Positions 33,001 to 48,000 of a stretch of DNA of 54,579 nt are shown here, piece by piece. The number at the start of each line of letters is the position of its first letter. Position 1 is the stretch's first letter. The notes below the pieces were generated by a model, which saw only the letters and a list, made by a program, of their open reading frames with translations, ran no database searches and had not been told where the DNA came from. This stretch comes from a virus, in the IMG/VR virus record IMGVR_UViG_3300008262_005590, positions 1 through 54,579 of that record; one strand, 5' to 3'. Position numbers and translations under genes: made by a program.

Positions 33001-36000
33001 GTTAACATCATTTAAATTTTCAGTGGTTATATCCACGATAGATGCAGTGACTTCAGCTACAGCACCACCGGCTGTTGGCGGATAACTGACAGAAACGTTA
33101 GGAGCAAATTCATATCCCGATCCACGCTCTGTGATTATGATGCCGGTTACCCCAGCATCGTAGTATTCACCAAATACCGCTGCAGCATTTCTACCGTTAT
33201 CTCTGGCAGCAAATGTTGTAAACGGATCAACTTGATAGTAAAGGGGCGGAAATACGCCAATACTGCTATTACCTGTATAAATTGTCGTGACGTTTCCGAT
33301 ATACACCTGATTGTTGCTATTGTCGGTAAACTCTATGTTCATACCAATCTGCAGTTCTGCTATGCTGTCCAGAACTATGTAACTCTGATAGACGTTACCT
33401 GTGGTAAGACTATTGCTGTATCCTGCCACTGTATAAGGAGTAAACGATACTGTAGGACTATTGTTAGCAGCTGATGTCAAATCGTAGGAACTATAGTTGA
33501 CGCCATAGCTAGTCATCTGCAAGAGATTTAAATTGCCAGTGACTGCTGCGATAGCAGTGGCCGAAATAGACGGTACATCGTTGCCCACAGGTGTTATAGT
33601 CACTTGTATGTCGTTGAATACAGTACTATATCCTGTGCCGCCTGAAAGCAGTGTGATAGAAGTAATATTGCCATTGGCGTTTAGTGTGGCCACCGCATTG
33701 GCTCCGGTACCACCTATGCTGTCGGTGAATCCAATTATGGGAGCAGTATTATAACCAGTGCCGCCGTTGACCAATCCAATATAGGTCACAGGGCCTGTCA
33801 AAGTAAGATATGCATTGGCTGTGGCTCCCGATGGTACATTACCCGAGAACGTGGTGATGTTTGACTGAGAGATTACTACGTTGGGAGGACGTCCATACAA
33901 CACACCGGTGTTGGCGATGTCGATACGACCTACTCCACCTTCGATAGCAGGAAAACCCAAAGTGGTAATACCTGTTCCGTTGAAAGGTCCTTGGAATTGT
34001 ACTGTGGGCGGTGCTACATAACTGTTGCCCGGATTAACAACAGTGGTAGCAGACACATATCCAAAGAATCTACGTACCCAGACACTGCCATCGGAACTGG
34101 CCAGCATCATAGCATTTTCACCTGCCGCGATAAATTCAGCGCCGTCATAACTAACAGAACTTAAATTTTCAACAGTACCACTGGTTTCCTGTGTCCAATT
34201 CAGTGCATCGGCGCTGGCGAATATCACGCCACTGTCACCAACAATCACAAACTTTCCTGCGCCATACGCCACAGCGCGGAAAGCATAAGTGTTCAAGGGC
34301 AGGGCGAAACCTTCCTGTGTCCAATTTACGCCATCACTACTACGCAGAATATTGCTTTCTAGACCCACCGCTATATAGTATCCTGTTCCACCTATATTAC
34401 CATAGGCCACACTACGCAATGGCAACAGTGCCACGGGATCAATGTTGGTCCACTGGCTAGCATTGTTACTCATAAGGATATTATTGTTATCGCCCAGTGC
34501 CAAGATGTTTGGACCAGTGCTGAGACCATATAGTGTGTTGTTCAAATAGGGAGCAGTGATGTTACTGTACTGTCTTGTCCATATCTGTCCATTACCTGGC
34601 AAGGCTCGATCTACTGCCACTGCCCAGTTGGTCTGCAGATCTCTGTTCTTGAACTCTCTGACTTGTTCTACTGCAGTTCCATAGGGTATACCTGCGCCGG
34701 ACACCAAGTCGCCCACATTGATATATTGTCCATCTAATACTATCAAGACGTTGCCATAACTCAACATTTCTGAAGGTATGGCAGTGTTAGCCGAGTTGCT
34801 GGTGCCGTTGGGGTAAGGATTGAGATTGCCTATGTCAATGCCCGAACCATAGGCTGCGTAGTCAAACCACAGACCCTGGCTATTCCAGATACCGGCGGTA
34901 TCAGTGCCCACTGTAATAAAGTTATTGCCGGCAGCCCAACGACCGTTGGTGCTGATAGACAATTCAGGAGTCACTGGAATAATGGTCTGTCCCAGAGATA
35001 CTGTGTTGAGGAAATTCTGTTCAGCGGTTTCTTGCCAAGTTGTCAAGCCAATATTGGAACTGGCTGCAGGCAATGCCGAGGAATAGATATGAAGATTACT
35101 GCCACCAACATCAAAGAAATATTCAGCAGCAGCCCAGACCGCAATCACTATCCTTGTGCCTGCAGCAGGAGCATCACCGAATACAATATCATAAGTGTCA
35201 GTGATCTCTTGATATCCGCTAGTCCAGATACTAGTAGTCACTGCCTCATTGTCGAGATACACTATGACGTCGTCTGAAACTATAGCGTTGGGGGCTACGT
35301 CTCTTTGCCATCCTGCAGCAAATGTAGTTTGTGTGCCATCGGCCGTGTATTCTACACAGTGCGGGCCACGCAGTCTGCTGCCTTCTAATTCTACTATAGC
35401 CGCTATGGGATTGGTTCCAGTCAATGAGTTGGTCACAGCAAACACGTTTGCACTGCTGCTGCCTGTATAGTATTCTACCACAGGTAGACTGTAACTATAG
35501 TTGGTGCTTTGATATCTTTCGCCTATCACTGTGTAATCGACTCTGCTGTTGGCTGCAACAGCGTTGGCAAAATTAATTCTAGTAATAGGATAGATGTCAT
35601 TGTCATCGGGCAATGGTTCTTCGGGACGGTAAGCAGCAATGGTATAATCTGTGCCCTGTGTCAAAGCTTGCCCATTCACAAACACTGGCAAGGACCATAC
35701 CTGTGTGTACTGCACTGGTACATCTATGTTGCCGTTGGCGCCGACACCATCCACATAAACTTCGCTGGAGCGCAATATCTGATTGCCGCCGCCCAGTCCC
35801 ACTGCGATGATCATTATCTGCTCGTTGACAGTGGGCGCAGTGGTCAATTCAATGTTTTGCAGTTGCCAGTCAATGACATAATCAACTGATTCCTGCAGGC
35901 GGAGTTTTTCTCCTGTGCCTGATTTTTTGAACACCAGTACCTGTTCGGGGAATTTAATCAACAGTTGGAAACTGTAGGTATCAGTGACTCCATCTCCTGC

Positions 36001-39000
36001 AACGATCCTGCCATTCAGTGGGCTGGAAAATCCTGCGCCTGTGTTGTCTTGGCCAGGTATGGTATACACTGTCAAGTCTAAAGTGTCAAACACCGCACCG
36101 GGTACCAGTTCCTCTGGAGCGTGGCTGCTGTAGGTATCTACATAGGCACCACCATACACATTGACATCCCAGGCATTCAACGCAGGTATGATTCCAGTGC
36201 TGCTGTCCAAGGGATATGCGCCGCCGTTGATTATGGTTTGTAGTCTTCCGCTATCGGATTCAAAAGGATCAGTGCTCCAAGGACCTGTGTCCCAGGTACC
36301 CAAGTATCTGCGATCAGTGATCACACCAGGATAGGTCAATCCAGTGATCAGTTGATCCAGGATCAGTCCTGGCTGTCCAGGTGCGCCAGTATAGTAACCG
36401 TAGGTGCGATCTACTCCTTCAAGGTCGCCTGGAGGAACTGTTGTCCAGTGATTAAAATCAAACTGTGTGTTTTGATTATAGTCAAATCTGCTGCGATAAA
36501 CCACTCCAGAAAATTTAGTCAGTTCGCCTTCACGATACACAAATCCCGGAATCCACTCTGTGAAACTGGGTCGCAGATTCATACGATTGTAAATCAAGGA
36601 TGTGTCAAAACTGCGCACTGGTCCGGAACTGGTCACTGGATAGGCAGTGGCCTGCGTGCCCGAATCTTGATCAGGCGCAGCGATGGTTATCGTGGGCTGT
36701 GAAAGATATCTGCCACCGAGATAATTTATCAATATGTTTGAGATGCTGCCATTGCCGTTTAGGATAGCAGTGGCCCTGGCAGAATCTGCTGTGGTTCCGT
36801 TGATGGTCACAGCAGGAGGTACTGTATATCCACTGCCTGGATTGGTTACCATGATGTCTACTAGATACAGGCCATAGTTGTTGTACCAGTTGCGATAAGG
36901 CAGGGTGGCCCAGATTGGATTGATTTCAATGGTGCCTACTGCGGTGGTAGTTTCGTATTGGCCAGTGATACTGTAGGTAGATTGGCCCAAAGAGTTGTAT
37001 CCAATAAAGGAAACTACCTGCGTCCTTGGAGAGATAATACTGCCCACAAGATTAGCACCAATATAAATTGATCCTTTTAACATTTCCGTCACAGTCAGCA
37101 CAGTGACACCACTACCTCCCGATGCTGTGATATAGCCTTCGAACTGAGCATAAGGACCAACACCGTAGATGCCATACTTGTCATAGTTCACATAGTCAGG
37201 ATCATTTTCCAATATGGGACTGATGTAAATGCCGTCAGCGGCATTGTAGGTTGCAGGTACATCAAAGTCTGTGATATCACCAGGATACACATCTGCCACA
37301 GTAGCGTAAACCAAACTAAAGTCTTTGATAAACACGTGATAAGGTTTGACTTCTTCTATGTAACCATACACAAAATCTTTGTTGTCTCGCTTGAATGTCC
37401 TGTAGGGCAATAACTTGCGTACAGGATGCGTAATATCGATCAGGGAAGTTTTGTAAAGCCAATTACAATCAATCTGCTCACCTAGTATAAAGTTAAACAT
37501 CAGACTCATCAGTTGATTGCGCAGGATCAGTCTGGAGCCTGTAAGTATCTCAAAGTTAATACTATCCACAATGTATCTAGTTTCCAACTTGGGATCTAAT
37601 TCTGGGTCTCTCAGTTGGGAATAGTCATAGATCTCATTACTGATTTGTATAGTACCATTTTCTAAGCCTACCCTAGTAAATTCTGTTACTGTTACCCACT
37701 CCAGTGTCACGGGATCTCTGTAACTGTCTATCACTTTGTTCTGATACAGTTCAAATCCAATGGGATTATTTCTAGTGACTCTAACTACACCGTTGTCTGG
37801 CAAAGGTATCAGTTCTGCTTGGCTGAGATAATCTACTGTGAACAAAGGCCTTTGCAAAGGATCAAATCCTTCGGCATACCAGTTCACATATGACCAATAT
37901 GCCGGAGTGTTGTATGTCTGCACACGGATCACTGTGGTTGTAGGAGTACCTGTAGAATCCAATGACACCTGATGTATGGTCCAGAAATTGTTATAACGAT
38001 TGTCGAGATCTACCAAATAACGATAGCCCACAGGAACCAACGAGAGATTCTGATATCCCAGCTCAGTCAAGTTGGCCACTTGCACATTCCACCACAGCTG
38101 TCCGTTGGCATCAGTTTGACCGTACTCGGGAGCCAATTCCTTAGAATCCAATAGTTCCATATTGGAATCTTCCACAAACGGGAAGGTCAACAATATTTCA
38201 TTGGCAGTGGTAATGTAGTTTTTCAGTGCCAGGAATCTGTCACGGAACATACTTTGTCTAGGATTAAAGTTTATACCATACAGCATACCAGGAGGTAAGT
38301 TAGGATCTGGTACTGTGTTACCCAGCGCGTCTATGCCTGACAGACTGTCCACAAACTTGGCATAGGTGGTATCGTCCATGAACTGTCTGGGATTATCCTG
38401 TTGGATTAAATCATATTCCACGTGTATGTTGTTGTCTTGTGGAACCGTATCATAGGAGATATGTAAAACATTTTCTTGGGCTACGAAATCGTTACCGCTG
38501 TTATAAATGGCCACAGTGCTGGGATTTATGGGTGCTAGATAACTTATGCCCGAACTTCTTGGATTAAAGATGTATTGAGCAATGGCAGCACAACTAAGAG
38601 TCTTGTTGGTGTAAGGTGGCACGCCTTCCAGGCCCGACACCCAGAAATAATACTTGGTAGCCACGCTATTGGTATCGGTAATGATCTGGTAGGCCGAATA
38701 ACTGGTTAAACTGCGTGGTGTCCCGGGTCCTGTATAATCTGCCGGCGGTACATCGCTTTCAATCCATTGATATATGTCGATGCTGCTGCCGGGGAAGGTG
38801 CTACCCCAAATTTTGGCAGCCTGGTTAATGTCTTGCAAGTGGTACTCTAGGAAACGCACACTGTTGATATCCCACCAGATGTATCCATATTGCGATTCGC
38901 CCCAATTTACACCAAAGTTATTGATGTCGCCTACATTATAACCCGCCGGATCAGTGGCACTGATAAGATCGATATTCTGTTGTGCCGCTCCCAAGATCCT

Positions 39001-42000
39001 GCCTTGTATGGGATCAATGAAATCGAGATAGTTCAAAGTGATCTTAGATTGTTTATTGAATATGGTTACTTCGTTCAGCAGATGTATGTCTACTTCGTTG
39101 GGCTGCTGTCTTAGATTCTTCCATCCTGTGCGGCGACCCGAAAATACCAGTGTACGACCTTGCATGACATTGTCAACTTGATATCCCGGAGAACCCACAA
39201 TGATATTGTCGCCTAATATGCTCACAGCATAGCCAAAATTTTGTCCTGCGCGAACCAAGTAGTCCACCAACTGTTGATCCCATACTAGTTTGCTGGGATT
39301 ATCCTTGCTGGCATTGGCACTGACCAACAGATCATAAACATCTACCGATCCTGATTTGGCATAAAGATCATCAAATCTCGTTGTACGGCCGTCAAATGTT
39401 GTGGTATCTAGATCAAAGGTTGTCTCGGCAGCAGCAGTACCGAACTCACTGCTGATCACTGTTTGATTGGTAATCCAGTCTTGATCTATGCGGAAGCCGA
39501 ATCTACTGCCGTATGCAGGATAACTCCCGCCTATGATCTGCGCTCCAGCACCGTAATAAGGAGACAATCCCAACTGATACATGGCCCCAGAGGTGTAAGT
39601 TGTTTCCGTTCCAGGCAGCACACTTAATAATTCATTGGGAATAGCAGCATTGGCATTTATTACCGACAGTTGTAGTTTTCCTGCAGCATTAGCGGCCTGC
39701 AGATTGGATATGCCTTGATTGTTAATTACATTTACAACTCCATCAAGGCTTCCATCAAATGCAGTGCCTTGGCTGGTACTGGCATTGTATGCTGGCGTTA
39801 ATCCCGTGGTGTCAATGTATCGTAGGACCTGACCTCCACTAGCATAGTTGCCCCATCCTGTGCCATCAATGAATATGCCCACGGTACCACCGGGTCCAGT
39901 GTTGCCTATAGGCGATACTGGAAATATCAATGCTGGATCTGTATAAAGAACGAAACTGTTATAGGTGCTGCCTGATCCGTGATTGTATACTCCTATGTTG
40001 CCAGCATAGACCACTGTGTTGTTGATGGCAGCAGAATTGCTTTCCAATACCACTGCGGTACCTCTCGTGATATTTGGATTGGTGGAAGTCAGCACCAGGG
40101 TCTGTGCCACATTACCTTCAGTGGCCGACAAGATGTCAAATATACCAACGCCGCGGAACAGTTCCATCTGTGTAGTGCTATTGCCGTTGGCTTTTCTAGC
40201 CAGCCAATAAGGATTGGCAGTGGTATTGTTGACATTGGCTATGCCCTGCACTTGGGAAATTTCCACTGGATTGAACACCTGTATAGCCAGACCCAGATCG
40301 ATATTGGCTGCTACATTACTGGTGACCACTACTTTGCTGCTGGCTGTGACATTGCTAATAGTACCATAATCAAAAATGTTAAATGTAGTCGAACCCGTGA
40401 CACGTACATAGTATGGTTTGTTATTGAGATTGAGAACGCCGCCATTTAGACCGTTGATGACAACTGTTTCGCCGTTGTAAAATCCATGCGGAGACGATGT
40501 TGTGATGCTACAGACATTGGATAATGAAACCGATGTTATATTTGCAGCATCAAATTCTACATAATAGTTGTCGAGTCTTAGACTAGAGCCTGCTGTGACA
40601 ACCGGATTAACTGTGGTCCCTGTGATGCTGCCATAAATTGCTGTTTGATTTTCGATCCTGGCTGCAAAACCTGCACCCAATACCGAAGTATTGCCGTTGG
40701 GCGCGCCTACCAAGATTGCAGATCCGCTGGAATTAAAACTTACTGCTGTGCCAAATTCGCTGCCGCTGGCATTAGACTGCGGATTGGTAACGATCTGGAT
40801 AGTAGACAGTTTGTTGTAACTGATATCTACAATATCTCCCACAGAATCAATCACGCCTTCGTTGAATCTCACAGCAGTATTGCCTGTGTAATCCGTGCCC
40901 GATACCGGTTCATAAACATAACTTCCAATGGTCATGCCTGTGTCAGGATATAATAATTGACCGTTGAGATAAACCTGCGGCTGACCAAGAATGGGAGAAG
41001 GAGTAGAGTACAGTCTAGTGCTGACATTACTAACCATGTGAGACACAGTGCCCCGGTCATAAACATAGGCCACACCGTCGGCATCTATGTCAATATTACT
41101 AGTGTTTGCATCTGCATCGCCCACCGCCAGCACTGAACCATCATTGTCAGTAGCGCAACTGATACCAAAAGACAGTCCTGCATGGTTGACAACATCTGTG
41201 ACAGCGGTAAAATAATCTTGAGCCAAGTAAGTTACTGCCTGGGATGACGTAGCAGGCGGCGTAAAGTTAAAAACTATCTGACGATTAACATAATCATAGA
41301 TGTAATCTCCGTCTACGGCTGGAGAATTATTAAATCTCATGAGTTCGCCGTTGTAGTAAACTCCCACTGATTCGGGATCAGGAGTTGCGCCTGCCAGCAT
41401 ATCAATGGGGAACGATCTAGTGATACCATTGGGTTTCAATGGATTGGCACCAAATCCCCAATATGCTGAATCAGGATCTGTGCCCCAGCGAGACACATAT
41501 ATCATGTTGGTAAACGTGATATCTACATTGGTACCCGTGAGCGTGATAGCCCGATCAATGGTCACTGCATTATTGGTGGTATCAATGGATACAACTTTGC
41601 TGCCCACTGCTATACCCATGCCAGAAACTTGTTGTCCCGCAGCCAATCCATTGATGCTGGTAACTGTAAACACAGTTGAACCCGAAGTAATACTATCTAC
41701 TGCTTGAATCACAGGAGCTGCCGGTGGTACACGGAAACTGATACGTGTGGCATTGGCTGTGTAATCTTGATTGTAGGCCTGTACTGTGCTGTTTAGAGTC
41801 ACAGACCACTGTGATCCACGATCAACCAGTACTTTATCGTCGGTTGGGAAAATAAACTGTACACCGTCACAGGTAAATTCAGTGGCTTGTTCCTGGAATC
41901 TATTACGCTGATATGCCTGTACTTTTTTATCAACCGGGTTGCTCACATAAAGCCAGTATGCATCTTGGCTGAATTTTATGTCGCCGGAGAATTTGCCATC

Positions 42001-45000
42001 TACGCCAGTGCTGCCGCCAGGCAATAACTGCCGTGGTTCAAATCCACGATCAGTTTTCTGCATGATCACAACACGGAAATCAGTGTTGAAACCAGGCACA
42101 GTACCTAGTCCTACACTAAACGCAGCCCAAATATTGCCAGCAGCATCGCCCACACGTCCAAAATCACTGTAGTTGGTCCAAACAGAAGGCACAGCCACAG
42201 GAGACTCGGCAGTGTAAACATTGCCATCGAGATAGTAGGGTATGACCACTCCTGTGGTATAACTGCCTGGAGCACCTATCAATATGTTGGCATTATCGCT
42301 GGTTTGGCACACTGCTGAACCAAATAATTCTGTGCCAGCATATTCGTAATCTTTGATATCAGTATAAGGCGTTTGTTTTTCTAAAGTTTGCCAGCGGCCT
42401 GATCCATTGTTATCTACCCATACCTTGTTGGTCTTGGTCAAGTCAAACAATATAGGTAAATCGGCAATGTCGCTGGGCTGTGCCACGTGTACTGAAGACA
42501 GTTCAAAAACCACGCCTTCGCCCACAAGTGTGGTCACGCCGTCGGGCAATTGGCTGTCTATCAACACTGTGCTGGTACTAGGAACGCTGTTGACTCTGAA
42601 CGCGCCCTGTAAATCTACATTGAATTCTTTGATGATTATGGTCTGATCTGCAGTAAGTCCGTGATTGCCAGAGAATATAAGTAGAGTCTGGCCATCCAGA
42701 TTGTCTTGTGCCAAGACCAGTGTGTTGACTAGATTCTGGCATTTGTATACGTCCCAGTCCGATTGATTGATCTTGGCCACCCATACTTCTGCAAGATTGG
42801 TGACTTTGTCTAATTCAGCACTTAGACTGTTGAGGTCGTCGATGCTGAACAACTGTATTTCAACATCGCGGCTGTCAACATATCCTGCCGTGGGCAAAAA
42901 CTTGTCAGGGTATGTCTGTTGTAATTGTGGCAGTATCTGTGTGGTATTCACCGGCTGACTGACTGCATACAAGTCTGTGATCAATGTGGCTTGATCGGCT
43001 TCTGTGGATTCGCCCAGGACCACAAACTGGCTGGTACTGGGATTGCCGGTAAGTTTGGTAGCATCTAATGTAAAATCAACAAAGGCGTTGGTAGCCGTGG
43101 CACCATAAGTGGCACGCTGTATAGCCCAGTTTTCGTAAACATCGTAACTGAGATCATCGCCATTGACCACTGCCTGATCGTAAAAATAAAGACTGCGCGG
43201 TGTGCCTTTGGTACCGATAAAATCTTGATAGGCATTCATTTGACTCACAGTATCAAGTTCGATACTGGCCATGTATTCTCTCGGGCGGAATCCTGTGAGT
43301 CCAAATCCCAAAAGTTCTGAATCGGCGTCTAAGTTATCAGCGTGCTGATCGTAAAACTGTGTGCTTTGTATGGCCTTGAGGGCAAGGTTGGGCAGCATAC
43401 CTTCTTGGTCTGGACGATAAACTATTTTGTTCCAAAGATTGTAATCAAATGTATCCGCAGGATCCACAGTGACATTGGCCTGATAATAAAAATTTTTGAA
43501 CTTGACCACTTGGCCTTTGGCATACTTTAGGCCCGAATCCCATTCGGTCACGCTGGGCAAGTTTATGATAAAGCCGGGTGCATCCATGGTGCCATCCCAT
43601 TCGGCCGACTTGATACCTTGATATATCAAGCGCCCCTGGCGCAGTCCTGTCAATGGCTGATAAATGATATCATCAAAGTCTGTGACGTTGTCAACGATGA
43701 TGATATGTTCATAGTTGGTGAGTTTGAGATTAACATATCCAACAGTGTTTTCATTCAGCGCAGTGAGTTCAAACAAGTTGCCATCTCTGTACACGCTGTA
43801 GTCTCGCAAACGCAGGGCTTGCTTGTTTTGATTGACCAGAATGTCTTCGCGTTTGGATTCCAGTAGATTCACTACCACTGCATTCTGTTTATAAAATTCT
43901 AATTTGGCGCTGCTGGGATTGAGCTGTATCAGTGCGCCTACGGCCCATCCTTGATTGTACCAGTACACAAATTCCTGTGCCATCTGCTCCCAGTTTAGCA
44001 GTACAGTGTTTTCTAGTGTGTTATAAGCGAATCCCGATGTGTTCAAGAATTTGCCATAACTCAACAAGAAGTCTACCACTGCGTTAACACTGCGAAAGAT
44101 ATAACCATAGGGAATCAAGACCACTGTGTCTGAAAAATCTTTTTGCATACGTATGGTAGTATTACCAATGTTCAGTGTGGTATAGTTGTTGTTGATGATG
44201 CTGGGCAGGATTTGAAAATACGGATTGGCTATGCTGTTGCCGTACACAGCCCAACCCGATTCGGTGCGTTCAATGGTCACTGCCGAATAGTTGATGCTGT
44301 CAAACACTTCATTGCGATACAAAAGTATGTTGTAGTTTTCGTCAGGAATCAGCAGACTGCGATTGTAAGTGGCCGGACTTGTGCGATCACTCAGCAACTG
44401 CAGATATCTTTTGTCAGTGAAACCTGCCACACGATAGGCCAATCGTATGTCTAGATTGTTGATCCTGGCTTCAAGATTGGCAGTACCGGGCAATCCATAA
44501 CTCTTGTTGTAGTCAATAATGAAATTAACATAAGAATTAACTGCTGTGCCCTCGCCATAGATCTGTAAATCATTTGATGTCAGTCTTTGGCGACCGTTGT
44601 AGAGCCATTGATCAAATTCAGTGTTGAATTTATATTGATCCCGATCAATGTAATAGTTTAGATACTGAGCTGGCTTTAATAAAAACAAAAGTCTTTGTAT
44701 GGCAAACGGCCAAGCAGAGGATTTGCGCCACGCTGTTTCTGCAGGCGATCCGCCACCAATGCTCCAATTGGCCTGATAAGTGGCTGGGTTGTAGTCTGCG
44801 ACGATGGTGGTAAAAGGCAACAACAGATTGCCCTGCGCATCCACAGGCAAGATGTCTAACAGGCCAGGACGTGCATAAACTGTGTCAATCCTGTCATTGC
44901 CTGGCTCGCGGATGCGGCCCGCGGCAATGTCTTCCCACATATAGAGATTACCTGAGGTATAAGGTGCTGGTCCATATTCAGCGTCCCACCATAGGGGCTT

Positions 45001-48000
45001 GTTGCTGAAACCCAGCATCTGCCAAGGAAAGTTCTGTGGCTCATCGGTGTCGTAAAACAACCAATAGATCTGGCGCCAGTAACCAGGCATGGGAATAGCA
45101 TCACCGGCGTCCAGTCCTTGGGGATACGTGATTTTAGCACCAGTCTGGCTGTAGTTCCAGGTTTTTTCGTTGGTGACCAAGAAATCTTGTTGCTTGTAGT
45201 CCACACGATTGCTGCCTAACCAGCGTACAAATTCATTGTTCAATATAGTCTGGCTATTGATATTGTCTGCTGTGACACCACGAAAGGCGCCAGGCAAAAA
45301 TTCATTGTAGTCTAGCGGATAGTCGGCGGTGCCCTTGATGTTGCTGTAGATACGTGTTTCGAATTCTAATAGTACCTGATCCCTGTAGTCGCCAAACGCA
45401 GGCGTGATTGAGCCGTCGTGTCCACGTATCACAGTGGTGGGAGTGGTATAGGTAGTGTCTACATATATCTCTGGAAAGTATGCAGGAAACAGTCTCAGAC
45501 TGCTGGGAGTGGCAGGAACAAAGTTGCCATAGGTCTGTTGATATTCACGTATGACCACGATATCTTCGTCGGCCAGCACACTGGGTACCAGAGTCACAGT
45601 ATTGGTCACAGTATCAACTACATAATCTCTGTCCCGGCACAGTATCACATCATTCACATACACATTCAAACCTTGATAATTGGCTTCGCTGTAATTATAT
45701 GTGTAAATGAGATCAAAACTGGTGCTGCTTTCTTCGTACCAGGTATATGTGGTGCTTTCAAAAATACCTGCTGTAATACAATCACTCCAGTAAAAAGGAT
45801 TATCGCTGGAACGATTGGACTTTAAGGCATCAATGGCCGAGTCTAATATTTCTGCTGTGGTTTCATTGATAAATTCGTTTTTCCAAACGTAATCTAAAAC
45901 AAGATCTTTATATCGTTGGTACTCCACAGCACTGTAATACAATGCGCTGGATATAGAATAATCCTGCTCGCGCAAGAATACTGCTGGTATGGCCAATGCA
46001 GCCGAGTGTTGTATAAGGTCGATGCCATAAGGCACTAGGTTGCCTAAATCGCGGCTGTTGTTGGCAGCCAGAACCTGACCTTCAAAGCCTTGTATATTTT
46101 GACAAATGCCTATATAATGATCTCGCAATGTGCCCAAGGTGCATTCTGTGACATCTTGATTGAGAGCATTTACTGTCAAATTAGTGGGCACTGAAAAATA
46201 TCCTGTGCTGCTGGTCTGAGCGCTCAATGCTGCCACTACCACCAGACTGGTGGGCTCGGGATCAACTGCAAAAGTTATTTCGGTTTGTACGCCTGTACCG
46301 GCTCCGGATTGTGCATTTGGGTAAACTTCTAAATTACTGCCATCCAAGATTCTATAGGTATATGTTCCTGGATCCTGCAGCACATCATTGACTGATATGC
46401 GCACGATGTTGGTGATGCTGGGATATTGATCTTGCTCCAGTACTGCAACATCTATCTTGATGCTGCCTTCGGTATAATCAAATTCAAAAATTTGCGGCTG
46501 CTGGCTCAGCAAAGGAACATTGGTAGTATTAGGTGTAAGGCTGGCAGTTTGATAACCTATCAATCTATCATAATTCACACGATCAGTATATTGATGTACA
46601 AATCCGGTGCGCAGTCCCACTAGATCTACAGTGAGATTATTGAGATAGGTAAACGAATCTCTGTAGAAATTAAAGAAAAATAGTATGTCTCCCACATTGT
46701 TGACGCCGCTGTACTGCAGTGGAAATTTCAAAACAGCGTCGGCCACTCCGGTGCCAACTGCATAACTGAACAGCGGAGATCCCACAAAGTTGGTGTCGGG
46801 ATACACTGTGGCGTTGCTGAAACTGGTTCCGTCTTGATCAAAAACATCAAACAATGGTGCTTGATTGGGATGGGTCTTTTGCTGTGTCTGTTGGATGGTG
46901 CTCCACTCACCGTTGCTGTAGTAAAAACTATAGCCCTGCTGGCTCTCACCCAAGGTACACACTGTGACCGATCCTTCGGCAGCCACTTGGCCTTCAATGG
47001 CTTCAAGATACAGTAGGCTTTGTCCACCCGGCACAGGAGTGATCTGCTGTACCAGATATACTTGCCGTGCGACTTCGGGATTTTCGTCCGCAGCAAAAAT
47101 AACTTTCATTCCTGCAAACAACTCAATGCCGTCAATGGTAAAACTGGGCTGACCTGCCACTTGTGTAAAAGCATTGGTCACTGAGTAGTCTATCAAACTG
47201 ATGGGCTCCAGTCCTTGGGTACCAAAGCGTATGAGTTTGATGTCAGGACGGAATTCCAAGATAGGACGCTTGCCGCGGAAGTTGTCGTCGATCACTGCCA
47301 CGGTGCCGTTGATTTCGGCAGAATAAGTCAGCACATCCACGTGGAACCAACGGTTGCTCCTGGTCCAAGGATTTAGATCTCGGCTGGCGCGATTGATGGT
47401 CACATAGTCTATGTCGGATCCAGGAACCAGTCTTGCTCCGTCCCACAGTGTGGTATCCCAAGGATAAACGTCCCAAGGAATAGGCTCACGTTGAACTGTG
47501 GCAGGATAATTGTAAATTTCAGGAATAACAAAATCATCCACTGGCAGCAATTTAATACCCCCAGCAGTGCCCACACCTTCTACATAAAAATCTCGATTCC
47601 TATAAAACGCAGGAGTGATATTGCCAACAAATTGGATACGCATACCATTGCTGAATGAGATTGTTTTGTTCCAGGTGGCAGGACTGACCAGCCGCACATT
47701 GTCAGTGGTATAGGTCTGCTTGCCTACAATTTGCTGTTCAACATTAAAAGACTGCAGTGTGGCAGGGGCAGTTAATCTTACAGTTTCGGGTCCTTGGAAC
47801 TGCCAGTAATATTGATTGTAGTTGACTGACTTGTCCCAGTCGATGAAAAAATCCACAGCATAATATTCTTGCTCAAACAGTTCGTCAGGACGTGTGATAG
47901 GACCGTTTATTTTTTTCAGCGCATCAAGATATCCGGGATAGGTCAGTGCATCGATAACACGCCGGCTGCCGTCTTCCAAGAATATGGTGGCAGGTTCCAA

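Noticed and set aside
34191-34460. Plus-strand ORFs inside the giant gene, such as one of 89 aa
   Set aside because: They lie opposite a continuous 6033-codon frame, lack ribosome-binding sites and show odd composition; they are shadows.
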